10,111 nt of DNA, taken from positions 15,028-25,138 of the forward strand of contig DCTP01000122.1 of the NCBI GenBank assembly GCA_002329625.1. The letters are read 5' to 3'. This document shows, piece by piece, positions 1 through 7,041 of the stretch. The notes under the pieces were generated by a model that ran no database searches, had not been told where the DNA came from, and saw only the letters and a program-made list of their open reading frames with translations. Made by a program: the position numbers and the translations under genes. The number at the start of each line of letters is the position of its first letter. The first letter of the stretch is position 1. This DNA is from Leptolinea sp. UBA1437. GTDB taxonomy: Bacteria; Chloroflexota; Anaerolineae; Anaerolineales; Anaerolineaceae.

Positions 1-425
1 TGGTTGAGGATATTTTACAGTACACGCGGGAATTAATTCCCGCCGAATATCCGCTCCATGCTTTGGGAATCGGACACCCCGAAAACGTCGTCCGAACTTT
101 TCGATTGGGATATGACCTCTTCGATTGTGCGATGCCCACACGGGACGCCCGTCACGGCCGAATTTATGCATTTCGCGAGGATCCGCCGCAATTGGAAGGA
201 AAATGGCTGCGCTATCTTTATATCGATGATGATAAATATATCCGCTCATCCCAACCCCTTTCTCCGGGGTGCGACTGCCTGACTTGTACGCGCTACTCGA
301 CCGGATATTTGCATCATTTGTTCAAGATGAATGACAGCCTCTATCCTAGATTAGCCACCATTCATAATATTCGAATCCTTACCCGATTGACAGAGCTGCT
401 GCGTTGTGAGAAATATGGAAAATGA
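1..425 (+). CDS. tgt: Queuine tRNA-ribosyltransferase (tRNA-guanine transglycosylase), C-terminal part
   Basis: The last 140 residues of Tgt are present; the frame is open from base 3 and the start lies upstream of the window. Tgt exchanges guanine 34 in the anticodon of GUN tRNAs (Asp, Asn, His, Tyr) for a queuosine precursor. The sequence shows the HALGIGHPENVV loop, then GYDLFDCAMPTR, whose FD aspartate corresponds to the catalytic nucleophile of the family. It ends with the zinc site CDCLTC and a histidine in ATIHN, giving C-x-C-x2-C-x25-H, the exact family spacing. YLHHLFK is also typical. The usual ARNGR segment reads ARHGR, a mild variation. The 3' end overlaps the next gene, so the two are probably translationally coupled. 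The family assignment is secure; whether the substrate is preQ1 or queuine cannot be told from this part. Confidence 0.95.
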   Translation, partial: VEDILQYTRELIPAEYPLHALGIGHPENVVRTFRLGYDLFDCAMPTRDARHGRIYAFREDPPQLEGKWLRYLYIDDDKYIRSSQPLSPGCDCLTCTRYSTGYLHHLFKMNDSLYPRLATIHNIRILTRLTELLRCEKYGK

Positions 426-1230
426 TTCATCCGTCCTTCAAATCGCCGCCGAGATATCCGCAGGCAAGAACTTCAGAGAGATCGATCCTGGCTTGATCCG
501 TCATTTGGTAAAGACGGAAATGCAACCGAATGAATCCGAAAAGGAAACCATCAAACGGGTAAGATCGAAACTTCATCAAATTTCCAACGCTTATCGGGAA
601 GGGGCAAGCAACTATCAAGACCTTATTACAGCGATCCGGCACTCCGATAATTCTTTGATCTCTTTGGAAGCCGCCAAGCCTTTAGCGATCGAGCTGATGA
701 AATCGCATGCCTCGACCCGTGAGAGAATCGCAATATTGGATGTCTTTTATTCTCAAATATTTGCTGCGCTGCCACCGATCCGATCCGTATTGGATCTGGC
801 TTGCGGATTGAATCCGTTAGCCATCCCTTGGATGAAATTAGCCGATCATTTTACCTATGAAGCTTATGATATCTATCGGGACATAGCGCTGTTACTGAAT
901 GTTTTTTTTGAAAAGCTCAACATTCGGGGAAAAGCCGATTCGATGAATCTGCTGGAAGAATTTCCTCAAAGCGAATGTGATCTGACGTTTCTGTTGAAAA
1001 CCATCCCCTGTCTGGAGCAAGTCGATAAGAATGCCGGAACCCGTATCCTGAATCAAATTCGTTCTCCCTTTGCGGTCGTCAGTTTTCCCATTTTCAGCCT
1101 GAGCGGCAGACAAAAAGGAATGAAAGTTAATTATGAAAAGCATTTTTTGGAAATATACGACCCGCAACGTTGGGAACTTGAAAGAATGCTGTTCCCCAAT
1201 GAGTTGGTTTTCCTGATGAGAAGAAAATGA
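415..1230 (+). CDS. ArmA/Rmt/Sgm-family 16S rRNA methyltransferase, copy 1 (canonical motifs)
   Basis: Predicted SAM-dependent methyltransferase of the family that makes m7G1405 in the decoding site of 16S rRNA, known from aminoglycoside producers and resistant pathogens. Of 271 residues, about 1-95 form the helical N-terminal rRNA-binding domain; KETIKRVRSKLHQISNAY (43-60) resembles the matching part of RmtB as I recall it. Next come SHASTRERI (97-105), the SAM motif VLDLACGLNPLA (125-136), LLKTIPCLEQ (193-202), VSFP followed by SLSGRQKGM (222-236), and a C-terminal NELVFL. All family hallmarks I can recall are present, so it is probably active. The ATG at 415 is preceded by GTGAG at a spacing of 4 nt; an in-frame GTG at 406 is possible. 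The ATG start overlaps tgt by 11 nt and the stop overlaps the next start by 4 nt. The exact target base (G1405 or another) is inferred; an ancestral housekeeping role is as likely as resistance. Confidence 0.88.
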   Translation: MENDSSVLQIAAEISAGKNFREIDPGLIRHLVKTEMQPNESEKETIKRVRSKLHQISNAYREGASNYQDLITAIRHSDNSLISLEAAKPLAIELMKSHASTRERIAILDVFYSQIFAALPPIRSVLDLACGLNPLAIPWMKLADHFTYEAYDIYRDIALLLNVFFEKLNIRGKADSMNLLEEFPQSECDLTFLLKTIPCLEQVDKNAGTRILNQIRSPFAVVSFPIFSLSGRQKGMKVNYEKHFLEIYDPQRWELERMLFPNELVFLMRRK

Positions 1231-2051
1231 ACGATCGCAAAGAAACAGACGACACAGCCGGTCAACTTGTCCGCAAGATTCTCTCATCGCCAAAATATCG
1301 GGAATTGGGAATTCCGGAAGAAAGTGTCGAAGATATTGTCAAACGGGAAATTTCCCGACAAACCGACATCAAAGTTGCCGAGAAAAAAGCACGGGAAAAG
1401 CTGCACCAAGTAATTGCCCCTTATTTGGGCGATCCGGACTATCGCTTAGCCGATACCGCATTGACGCAAATTCATCGTGATGATCGGGAAGGGCTCAAAG
1501 CCTGGTGCCTGGAAATGCTCCGATCCCATTCATCCACCCGCGAGCGGCTGCCGAATTTGGAACTGTTCTATCGGACTATCTTTGAATTCACCGGAAAACC
1601 GAATACTGTTCTTGATTTGGCATGCGGGATGAACCCCTTTGCTTTCCCCTGGATGGGATTGGAATCGTCCGTCCGCTATTATGCCTATGACCTGCACACT
1701 CCGCGGGTAAATCTGATCAATCACTTCTTCGACGCATGGGGATTACAACCGCTGGCAACCGTGACCGATGTTTTGGTTTCGGTTCCGCAAACGCCGGCGG
1801 ATGTTGCTTTCTTTTTTAAGGAAGCGCATCGCTTCGAAAGTCGTCGGAAAGGATCCAATCGAGCTTTTTTTCAACAACTTTCGGTAAAATGGATTGTGGT
1901 CACTCTGCCGGCAGAAAACCTGACCGGTCGGCATCAAATGCGCGATCGCGAACGTATGCTGATTGAGAAAACAATCGCCGGATTGAATTGGGAAATCAGC
2001 GAAACGGAAGTGGGGACGGAAATGATTTTCTTCATCAGGAAATATGAGTAA
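1227..2051 (+). CDS. ArmA/Rmt/Sgm-family 16S rRNA methyltransferase, copy 2 (divergent paralogue)
   Basis: A tandem paralogue of the preceding gene, 274 residues and nearly equal in length. It keeps the N-terminal helical signature KKAREKLHQV (53-62), SHSSTRERL (100-108), the SAM-binding VLDLACGMNPFAFPWM (128-143), FFK (196-198) and a C-terminal TEMIFFIRK. It departs from copy 1 and from RmtB in the C-terminal half: the segment after FFK reads EAHRFESRR instead of TIPCLEQ, and the GR-x-KGM loop becomes GRHQMRD (234-240). SAM binding is therefore probable, but target choice or activity may have changed. It could act on a neighbouring base, assist copy 1, or bind rRNA without methylating. The start ATG shares ATGA with the stop of copy 1, with GATGAGAAG as a purine-rich ribosome site, so coupling is likely. 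Its stop overlaps the next gene by 8 nt. Family membership is firm; function is open. Confidence 0.82.
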   Translation: MNDRKETDDTAGQLVRKILSSPKYRELGIPEESVEDIVKREISRQTDIKVAEKKAREKLHQVIAPYLGDPDYRLADTALTQIHRDDREGLKAWCLEMLRSHSSTRERLPNLELFYRTIFEFTGKPNTVLDLACGMNPFAFPWMGLESSVRYYAYDLHTPRVNLINHFFDAWGLQPLATVTDVLVSVPQTPADVAFFFKEAHRFESRRKGSNRAFFQQLSVKWIVVTLPAENLTGRHQMRDRERMLIEKTIAGLNWEISETEVGTEMIFFIRKYE

Positions 2052-3540
2052 AAAAAAGAATTCGGAAAGAAGCCGAAATTACTCCCCTCGAAAAGAGGCT
2101 TTTGACACCGCCTGGGAAAAATTCGAACTGCTGATTCCCAAAGAAGAATTGCCGGCATTAAAGGCATGCATTCAATTTACACCGGATCCGGCAATTCGAT
2201 TAAACCCGCAAAAAGCAAGCATATCGGATATCGGAAAATTACGGGAGCGATATCATTGGGACACCGAACCGGTCGCTTTTTGTCCCGACGGTTATAAATT
2301 AAAAGATACCCACGAAATCGCACCCGGCCAAACAAATGAACATCGCTGCGGAGCATTTTATATTCAGGACAGCGCCTCTATGCTACCGGTTACCCTTTTT
2401 GATCGGGAAAAGATTCAAAATAAACCGCTAATTTTGGACATGGCAGCTTCGCCTGGAGGGAAAACAACCCATCTTTCCGCTGCAAGCCAAGATTCAGGTC
2501 TGATTCTTGCCAACGATTCCAGCGCCTCCCGCATCACGATATTGAAAAAAGTGATGAAAAATTGGGGCAGTATTCATCATCTGGTCACCGTTTTTCCCGG
2601 TGAATTTTTCGGACAATGGTATCCGAATACATTTGATCTGGTGTTATTAGATGCACCCTGCAGCATGCAGAGTTTGGTTTCCATCGCTTCTCATCCGATG
2701 CGCCCGATCAGCGAACGGGAAGAAAACGCACTGGCGCAACGCCAGCTGTCGCTGCTCGACAGCGCCTTGAAAGCCGTCAAACCCGGCGGTCAGGTTGTTT
2801 ATTCAACCTGCACCCTTTCACCGGCGGAAGATGAATTGGTGATCAACGGGATTCTGAAAAAATACGGTGCGCAAATCACTTTGCTTGACGCTCAACAGAA
2901 GCTCCCATATCCGGCGCCGGGTCTGGTATCGGTTGAAGGATCGGAGCCGAATCCGTCTTTGGAAAGAACAATCCGATTGTGGCCCCATCGTTACCAGACC
3001 ACTGGATTTTTTGCCGCATTGATTCAAAAGAATGATACTTTCGGATTTTCGGAACAAAAAGAAAAACCCTTCCGTCGATCACGCGAAGAACTTCGATTCA
3101 CCGAAATCGATCCACGCCAAGATAATCATCCGATCGAGTGCATGAACGAGATTTTCGGATTCAATCTTACCGAGTTCGCGGAACAAAGAGAATGTTGTTT
3201 TCGGATGCGCGGCAATGAACTTTGGGCTGTCCCAACCGTATATTTTGACGAATTCGTCGATTGGCCGCCTTGCAAATCCTGCGGTATGCGCATCGCCGCT
3301 CAGACGGCCTCCGGATGGCTCCCAGATTTTGATTGGGTCAGCATGGTCTTTGATTGTATTACCAAAAACCACTACCCATTGGACGAAATGCTGACGGAGG
3401 CGTGGGTTCGGGGAGAAGATTTGCCCATATCCCTGCCTGAATATTCCAAAGGAACAATCCTTTTCATGACGGATTCCTGGAATGTATTCATTGGTTGCGG
3501 CTATGTCAGCGGGAATCGGATCCGCAACCTGACAAAATAA
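2044..3540 (+). CDS. RsmF/RsmB-like rRNA m5C methyltransferase (Nol1/Nop2/Sun family)
   Basis: Predicted RNA cytosine-5 methyltransferase of 498 residues. It has the N-terminal RLNP (52-55), GAFYIQDSASM (103-113), the SAM motif LDMAASPGGKTTHL (131-144), motif IV LLDAPCS (201-207) and motif VI VVYSTCTLSPAEDE (251-264). C256 should be the attacking cysteine and C206 the releasing one. Residues after about 320 form a C-terminal extension with RMRGNELWAVPT, like the RsmF C-terminal region, favouring RsmF over the shorter RsmB-type core. Motif IV continues MQSL rather than the common GEGM. E. coli RsmF methylates C1407 of 16S rRNA, next to G1405, the target of the Rmt family encoded just upstream. 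The ATG overlaps the previous gene by 8 nt, with CAGGA at 2036-2040. A terminator follows at once. The family is certain; the C1407 target is inferred. Confidence 0.88.
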   Translation: MSKKKNSERSRNYSPRKEAFDTAWEKFELLIPKEELPALKACIQFTPDPAIRLNPQKASISDIGKLRERYHWDTEPVAFCPDGYKLKDTHEIAPGQTNEHRCGAFYIQDSASMLPVTLFDREKIQNKPLILDMAASPGGKTTHLSAASQDSGLILANDSSASRITILKKVMKNWGSIHHLVTVFPGEFFGQWYPNTFDLVLLDAPCSMQSLVSIASHPMRPISEREENALAQRQLSLLDSALKAVKPGGQVVYSTCTLSPAEDELVINGILKKYGAQITLLDAQQKLPYPAPGLVSVEGSEPNPSLERTIRLWPHRYQTTGFFAALIQKNDTFGFSEQKEKPFRRSREELRFTEIDPRQDNHPIECMNEIFGFNLTEFAEQRECCFRMRGNELWAVPTVYFDEFVDWPPCKSCGMRIAAQTASGWLPDFDWVSMVFDCITKNHYPLDEMLTEAWVRGEDLPISLPEYSKGTILFMTDSWNVFIGCGYVSGNRIRNLTK

Positions 3541-3570
3541 AAGACAGAGATTTTTTCTCTGTCTTTTTCT
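3540..3570. terminator. Bidirectional intrinsic terminator between convergent operons
   Basis: A perfect 11-bp inverted repeat (AAAGACAGAGA at 3540-3550 and its complement at 3556-3566) encloses a loop of five T. On the plus strand the stem runs into TTTTTCTTAATTT. On the minus strand the stem is followed by TTTTATTTTG. It starts on the last base of the m5C methyltransferase stop codon and lies 30-60 bases past the end of the opposing peptidase gene, so it can end both convergent transcripts. Confidence 0.88.
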
Positions 3571-3600
3571 TAATTTAAATCCCGGTAAAAACGATCTCTT

Positions 3601-4701
3601 CTATAAAACATTCCATGGATTTACGTATCCACCTCCGTATCGCACTTCGAAATGAAGGTGAGGGCCAGTGGAATTTCCAGTGCTACCACCCAAGCCGATG
3701 ACTTGACCTTGGCTCACAGCCTGCCCGCAACTGACATTAACTGCAGACAAGTGACCATAAAGGGATTGATAACCGTTTCCGTGATCAATCATAATCATAA
3801 TACCGTACCCGCCTCCGATCGGTCCGGCATAGACAACCGTCCCGCTGTCCGTGGCATAAATCGGGCCGCCTTCAACTGTAGCAATATCTAATCCCATATG
3901 CCCGGACCAGAAATCATTCCCGGAGACAGAGTGATTGGCAGTCGGCCACACAAAGGTACCGTTTCCATAAGCGACATAATCCCAAGCACATCCTCCGGGG
4001 CCGGAAATCTGCTTCTTAACACCGGAATTCTTGGAATACTCAAACACGATCGGGCTGATAACCGCCGTCTCACGATAGCCGCCTGGCAACAGGATAAAAT
4101 CTCCGGCTTTTATTTCCGGATTCGTCATGTCCAAATTGTTCGCGGGATAGGATAATATATCTTCCACCTGAACCCGATATTTGTCCGCGATCTTTTGCAG
4201 ATCATCATTTTCTTTCCATTGATAATATATCCCGTCACCGGGCGGAATAATCAGCTCATCCCCCACGGATATATTATGGGCATCGTCATGTAAAACATCA
4301 TAATTTGACCATAGAACGGTTTCCGGTTTTAAACCGAATTTTTTAGCGATTCCATAAATCGAATCGCCAGGCTGTATGGTATATTTCTGCGGTTCCAAAT
4401 TCCCGCGATCAGGCTTATCGGTCGTCAGTTTGGCTTTGCGTTCCACGGATTCGGATGATTTAACGGTAATCGGATTGAGCTGATCCGGTAAATCCGTGTC
4501 ACTTTCGACTTCACTCACAAGTTGAGCACCCAAATTTTCGGAGACATTATTGTCATCCGCCATTCCCCGGATATAGGGAGTCCTTTGCTCCATAACGACC
4601 CCCATGAAAAAAACGCAAACGAGAGCGACTGCCCAAAGGGCATAAGGGAGCCAGGAGGGAGTCTGTTTTTTCCGCTCTGGCATTCCCGATTTAATCTTCA
4701 C
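3601..4701 (-). CDS. Membrane-anchored LysM/M23 peptidoglycan endopeptidase
   Basis: A 366-residue exported cell-wall protein. A basic N-terminus is followed by one hydrophobic segment (about 17-37), most likely an uncleaved anchor, then a charged linker to about 104. LysM repeat 1 (106-154, with YTIQPGDSIYGIAKKF) and a weaker LysM repeat 2 (158-206) should bind peptidoglycan glycan. The C-terminal M23/LytM domain (about 248-362) has the zinc ligands H268 and D272 (HMGLD) and H350 in HLHFEV, with catalytic histidines H317 (YGHLS) and H348. All are present, so it should cut peptide cross-links. The start is GTG, whose GTGA overlaps the rho stop by 4 nt, with a perfect GGAGG 4 nt before it. A second possible start is the ATG at residue 7. 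Co-translation with rho is likely. The exact bond cut is unknown. Confidence 0.92.
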   Translation of the reverse strand: MKIKSGMPERKKQTPSWLPYALWAVALVCVFFMGVVMEQRTPYIRGMADDNNVSENLGAQLVSEVESDTDLPDQLNPITVKSSESVERKAKLTTDKPDRGNLEPQKYTIQPGDSIYGIAKKFGLKPETVLWSNYDVLHDDAHNISVGDELIIPPGDGIYYQWKENDDLQKIADKYRVQVEDILSYPANNLDMTNPEIKAGDFILLPGGYRETAVISPIVFEYSKNSGVKKQISGPGGCAWDYVAYGNGTFVWPTANHSVSGNDFWSGHMGLDIATVEGGPIYATDSGTVVYAGPIGGGYGIMIMIDHGNGYQSLYGHLSAVNVSCGQAVSQGQVIGLGGSTGNSTGPHLHFEVRYGGGYVNPWNVL

Positions 4702-5975
4702 ATATCCTCCGTCAAATTCTCAAGGAATTCATTATTCGTCTTCGTCTTCATCATTCGTTGAATAATAGCTTCCGTCGCTACAGCCGAATCCATTCCCGCG
4801 CCTTGCGGCGGTTGGCTGATCATTTGCATATACATCCGGCGCATCAACCAGACTCTCGGTAACAGATCGGGGCCTAACAAAAGTTCCTCCCGCCGTGTTC
4901 CCGATTTTTCGATATCGATGGCGGGGAATATTCGCCGTTCCTGCAATTTTCGGGAAAGATGAAGCTCCATGTTACCGGTGCCTTTGAATTCCTCATATAC
5001 TACATCATCCAACCGCGATCCGGTATCAACCAACGCGGTGGCTAAAATCGTCAACGATCCGCCTTCTTCCAAATTTCTTGCAGCGCCGAAAAAGCGTTTC
5101 GGCGGGTACATGGCGGACGGATCCATTCCGCCGGAAAGCGTCCGACCGGAAGGATTCACTACCATATTATAAGCTCTTGCAAGACGGGTTAAGCTGTCCA
5201 GCAGGATCACAACATCCTTACCGATCTCAACCAATCGTTTCGCGCGTTCCAAGGTAATTTCCGAAGTTCGGACATGTTGTGTGACCGGTTCATCGAAAGT
5301 GGAGGCAACCACTTCCGCATCCACCGAACGATCCATATCCGTCACTTCCTCGGGACGTTCACCGATCAAGGCAATAATCAGATGCACATCCGGATAACTG
5401 GAAGAAATCGCATTCGCAATCTGCTTCAAAATAGTCGTTTTACCGGCTTTCGGCGGGGAAACGATCATCCCCCGTTGCCCGCGGCCGATCGGAGCGATTA
5501 AATCGATCAGACGGGTGGCATAACTGGCGGGATCATATTCGATATTAAACCGTTCATTGGGAAAAATCGGAGTCATGGACTCAAACGTTTTTCGGTTCTT
5601 CGCTTCTTCGGGAGTCTGTCCGTTAATGGATTCCACCCGTAAAAGTCCGTAATGCCGTTCGGATTCCCGCGGCGGTCGGACAAACCCGATTACCTGATCG
5701 CCACTGCGCAAATTATACCGACGGAGCTGCGCTTGAGAAACATACACATCTTCCGGCCCGATCGCATAATCCGCCCGCAAAAAACCGATCCCTTCGTTTA
5801 ATATTTCAAGGATCCCTCCCCGAACTTCAACGCCTTCCTGCTCGCCCTGGGCTTGTCGAATCTTCACGACCAGACTGTCCTTCTTCAATCTCTGGGCGTT
5901 CGGAATATTCATTTCCTGAGCGATTTTCCGAAGCTCGGCAAGTGTCATATTAGTAAGTAGTTCTTCATTTTTCAT
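4698..5975 (-). CDS. rho: Transcription termination factor Rho
   Basis: A 425-residue hexameric RNA-dependent ATPase that ends transcription. The N-terminal Rho_N helical domain (about 1-42) has TLAELRKIAQEMNI. The RNA-binding cold-shock-like domain follows (about 50-118, with GFLRADY, DVYVSQAQLRRYNLRSGD and RPPRESERHYGLL). The ATPase core has Walker A SPPKAGKTT (173-181; most Rho proteins have APPKAGKT), IGERPEEVTD (204-213), Walker B VVILLDSLTR (255-264) and the Q-loop/R-loop region VDTGSRLDDVVYEEFKGTGN (316-335). Length and motifs match ordinary Rho without a large insertion. The ATG at 5975 has only a weak AGGATT upstream; the next ATG, nine codons in, has no better site. A promoter about 240 nt upstream gives a long leader that may serve autoregulation. 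The LysM/M23 gene is coupled at its 3' end. Confidence 0.97.
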   Translation of the reverse strand: MKNEELLTNMTLAELRKIAQEMNIPNAQRLKKDSLVVKIRQAQGEQEGVEVRGGILEILNEGIGFLRADYAIGPEDVYVSQAQLRRYNLRSGDQVIGFVRPPRESERHYGLLRVESINGQTPEEAKNRKTFESMTPIFPNERFNIEYDPASYATRLIDLIAPIGRGQRGMIVSPPKAGKTTILKQIANAISSSYPDVHLIIALIGERPEEVTDMDRSVDAEVVASTFDEPVTQHVRTSEITLERAKRLVEIGKDVVILLDSLTRLARAYNMVVNPSGRTLSGGMDPSAMYPPKRFFGAARNLEEGGSLTILATALVDTGSRLDDVVYEEFKGTGNMELHLSRKLQERRIFPAIDIEKSGTRREELLLGPDLLPRVWLMRRMYMQMISQPPQGAGMDSAVATEAIIQRMMKTKTNNEFLENLTEDM

Positions 5976-6210
5976 AGATGATTTAATCCTGGATTATAGA
6001 AAGTATTTAGAATTTGGTTGGAAATTCAGAGGTTAAAAAGTCATTGCAAGTTCAGCGCGTGCAAATCAGAAGTAACTCAGAATTTCAGGGATTTGTTTTT
6101 TTGCAAATAGTATGTTTCTCGGAGTCGCACCCAGATTTACTCACAATCGTGAATATCGGTCAATAAATTTATAAAACAGCAAAAATTTCAAGAAATATCA
6201 TTAAATGAGG
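5976..6210 (-). promoter_or_regulatory. Long 5' leader of rho, possible autoregulatory region
   Basis: About 235 nt lie between the expected transcription start and the rho ATG, with no open reading frame I would support. The leader is AT-rich and has little stable structure: only small hairpins such as TCAC-GATT-GTGA and ATTTG-N8-CAAAT. The stretch 6001-6050, read on the minus strand, contains 12 C but only 3 G in 50 nt, the C-over-G bias expected of a Rho loading (rut) site. Rho represses its own mRNA by termination in the leader in E. coli. The same role here is inference. Confidence 0.4.
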
Positions 6211-6217
6211 CAAATCC

Positions 6218-6247
6218 ATTATAGCACTGAAATACACCGAATGCCAA
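6218..6247 (-). promoter_or_regulatory. Sigma70-type promoter for rho
   Basis: On the minus strand there is TTGGCA (6247-6242, five of six matches to the -35 consensus), an 18-base spacer, and a perfect TATAAT (6223-6218) preceded by TGC, an extended -10. It starts 20 bases after the plsC stop codon, so rho and the peptidase gene can be transcribed independently of the genes upstream. The predicted start is near 6211. Not tested experimentally. Confidence 0.6.
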
Positions 6248-6267
6248 ATTATATTAGTTATTATACG

Positions 6268-6972
6268 TCAATTATTATCAGGAAGTTTCAATCCAGGAAT
6301 TTTGCTCCATTCTTCCCGTAATTCCCGAATCCGTGGATTATCTTTATAATAACCATGATATTTTTCCGGCAACATAGCCGCAATGCGACACATTAATTCG
6401 GTGGTTTCTTCTTCCATGGATTCATCGCGTCGTTCCGGATCGATCTTTTTCATAGTATAAGGTGGACTGAAGCGCATCGTGATTTTCGGCTTTCGAAAAT
6501 GGCGAAAATCGTCCATAAAATGTTCCGTACCGGTAATACTGCCCGTACAAACCGGTACTCCCGATTTCATGGCAAGCAGAACAATTCCCGGTTTCCCTTT
6601 AATCAGCTGTCCCGTCCGGCTGCGCGTCCCTTCTGGAGCTAATACCAGCGATTTTCCCGCTTTCAGCCATTCGAATGCCTTTTTGAAAGCGGTGAAGTCC
6701 GCTTTGCTGCGATCAATCCAGATCATGTCGATCGCATCGCAAATCTGTTTGAAAACCGGCCATGATTGATAAGAATCGGCAATCAAGGCGGTCCAATCAT
6801 CGCGAAACCCTTTTGTGGCAAGGAACGGAAAATCCAGCCGGCTCATATGATTAACCGCGATAATTATCGGACCCTCTTTGGGAACAAATTCCAGATTGAC
6901 ATATGACGGATGAGTCAGCAACTTATAAGCATGATCTAGAAAATTGAAAACGGATTCTCTTTTCAACAACAC
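6268..6972 (-). CDS. plsC: 1-acyl-sn-glycerol-3-phosphate acyltransferase (PlsC-like)
   Basis: A lysophospholipid acyltransferase expected to acylate lysophosphatidic acid to phosphatidic acid at the membrane. With residues numbered from the GTG at 6972 (234 aa), it has the catalytic NHMSRLD (H42-x4-D47), motif II IWIDRSK (84-90), motif III APEGTRSR (112-119) and motif IV SGVPV (137-141). There is no clear long transmembrane segment, so it is probably a peripheral protein. The start is uncertain: the GTG at 6972 overlaps the GAGG ribosome site at 6975-6972, so the in-frame TTG at 6966, five bases after that site, may be the true start and would give 232 residues. A 43-nt hairpin lies just upstream. 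The gene is 69 bases behind the DsbA–cyclophilin gene and probably co-transcribed. The preferred acyl donor cannot be told. Confidence 0.88.
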   Translation of the reverse strand: MLLKRESVFNFLDHAYKLLTHPSYVNLEFVPKEGPIIIAVNHMSRLDFPFLATKGFRDDWTALIADSYQSWPVFKQICDAIDMIWIDRSKADFTAFKKAFEWLKAGKSLVLAPEGTRSRTGQLIKGKPGIVLLAMKSGVPVCTGSITGTEHFMDDFRHFRKPKITMRFSPPYTMKKIDPERRDESMEEETTELMCRIAAMLPEKYHGYYKDNPRIRELREEWSKIPGLKLPDNN

Positions 6973-6985
6973 CTCACATTCGGAC

Positions 6986-7028
6986 GGATTCCAAAATGTC
7001 CGGTTTCAACCGAGACTTTTTGGAATCC
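6986..7028. repeat. Long near-perfect inverted repeat (hairpin) between two co-directional genes
   Basis: GGATTCCAAAA (6986-6996) pairs perfectly with TTTTGGAATCC (7018-7028). Inside, after a T/T mismatch, GTC/GAC and CGGT/ACCG extend the stem, with one bulged base (7013) and a 4-base loop. It begins 14 bases after the stop of the DsbA–cyclophilin gene and ends 13 bases before the GTG of plsC. No T-run follows on the minus strand, so it is not a normal intrinsic terminator. An mRNA processing or 3'-end stabilising element, or control of the plsC ribosome site, fits better. Confidence 0.7.
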
Positions 7029-7041
7029 TTTTCCGGAATAA

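Noticed and set aside
415..2051. The Rmt-like genes as a recently acquired aminoglycoside-resistance cassette
   Set aside because: No transposase, integrase, terminal repeats or change in base use flanks them, and they are locked by overlaps between two housekeeping-type RNA-modification genes. A long-resident chromosomal origin is more likely.
6246..6269. TTGACG followed by TATAAT just after plsC as the rho promoter
   Set aside because: The spacing is only 12 bases, too short for sigma70; the nearby TTGGCA-N18-TATAAT pair fits far better.
6986..7028. The long hairpin as an intrinsic terminator
   Set aside because: On the minus strand the stem is followed by GTCCGAATG, with no T-run, and the T stretch lies inside the stem.
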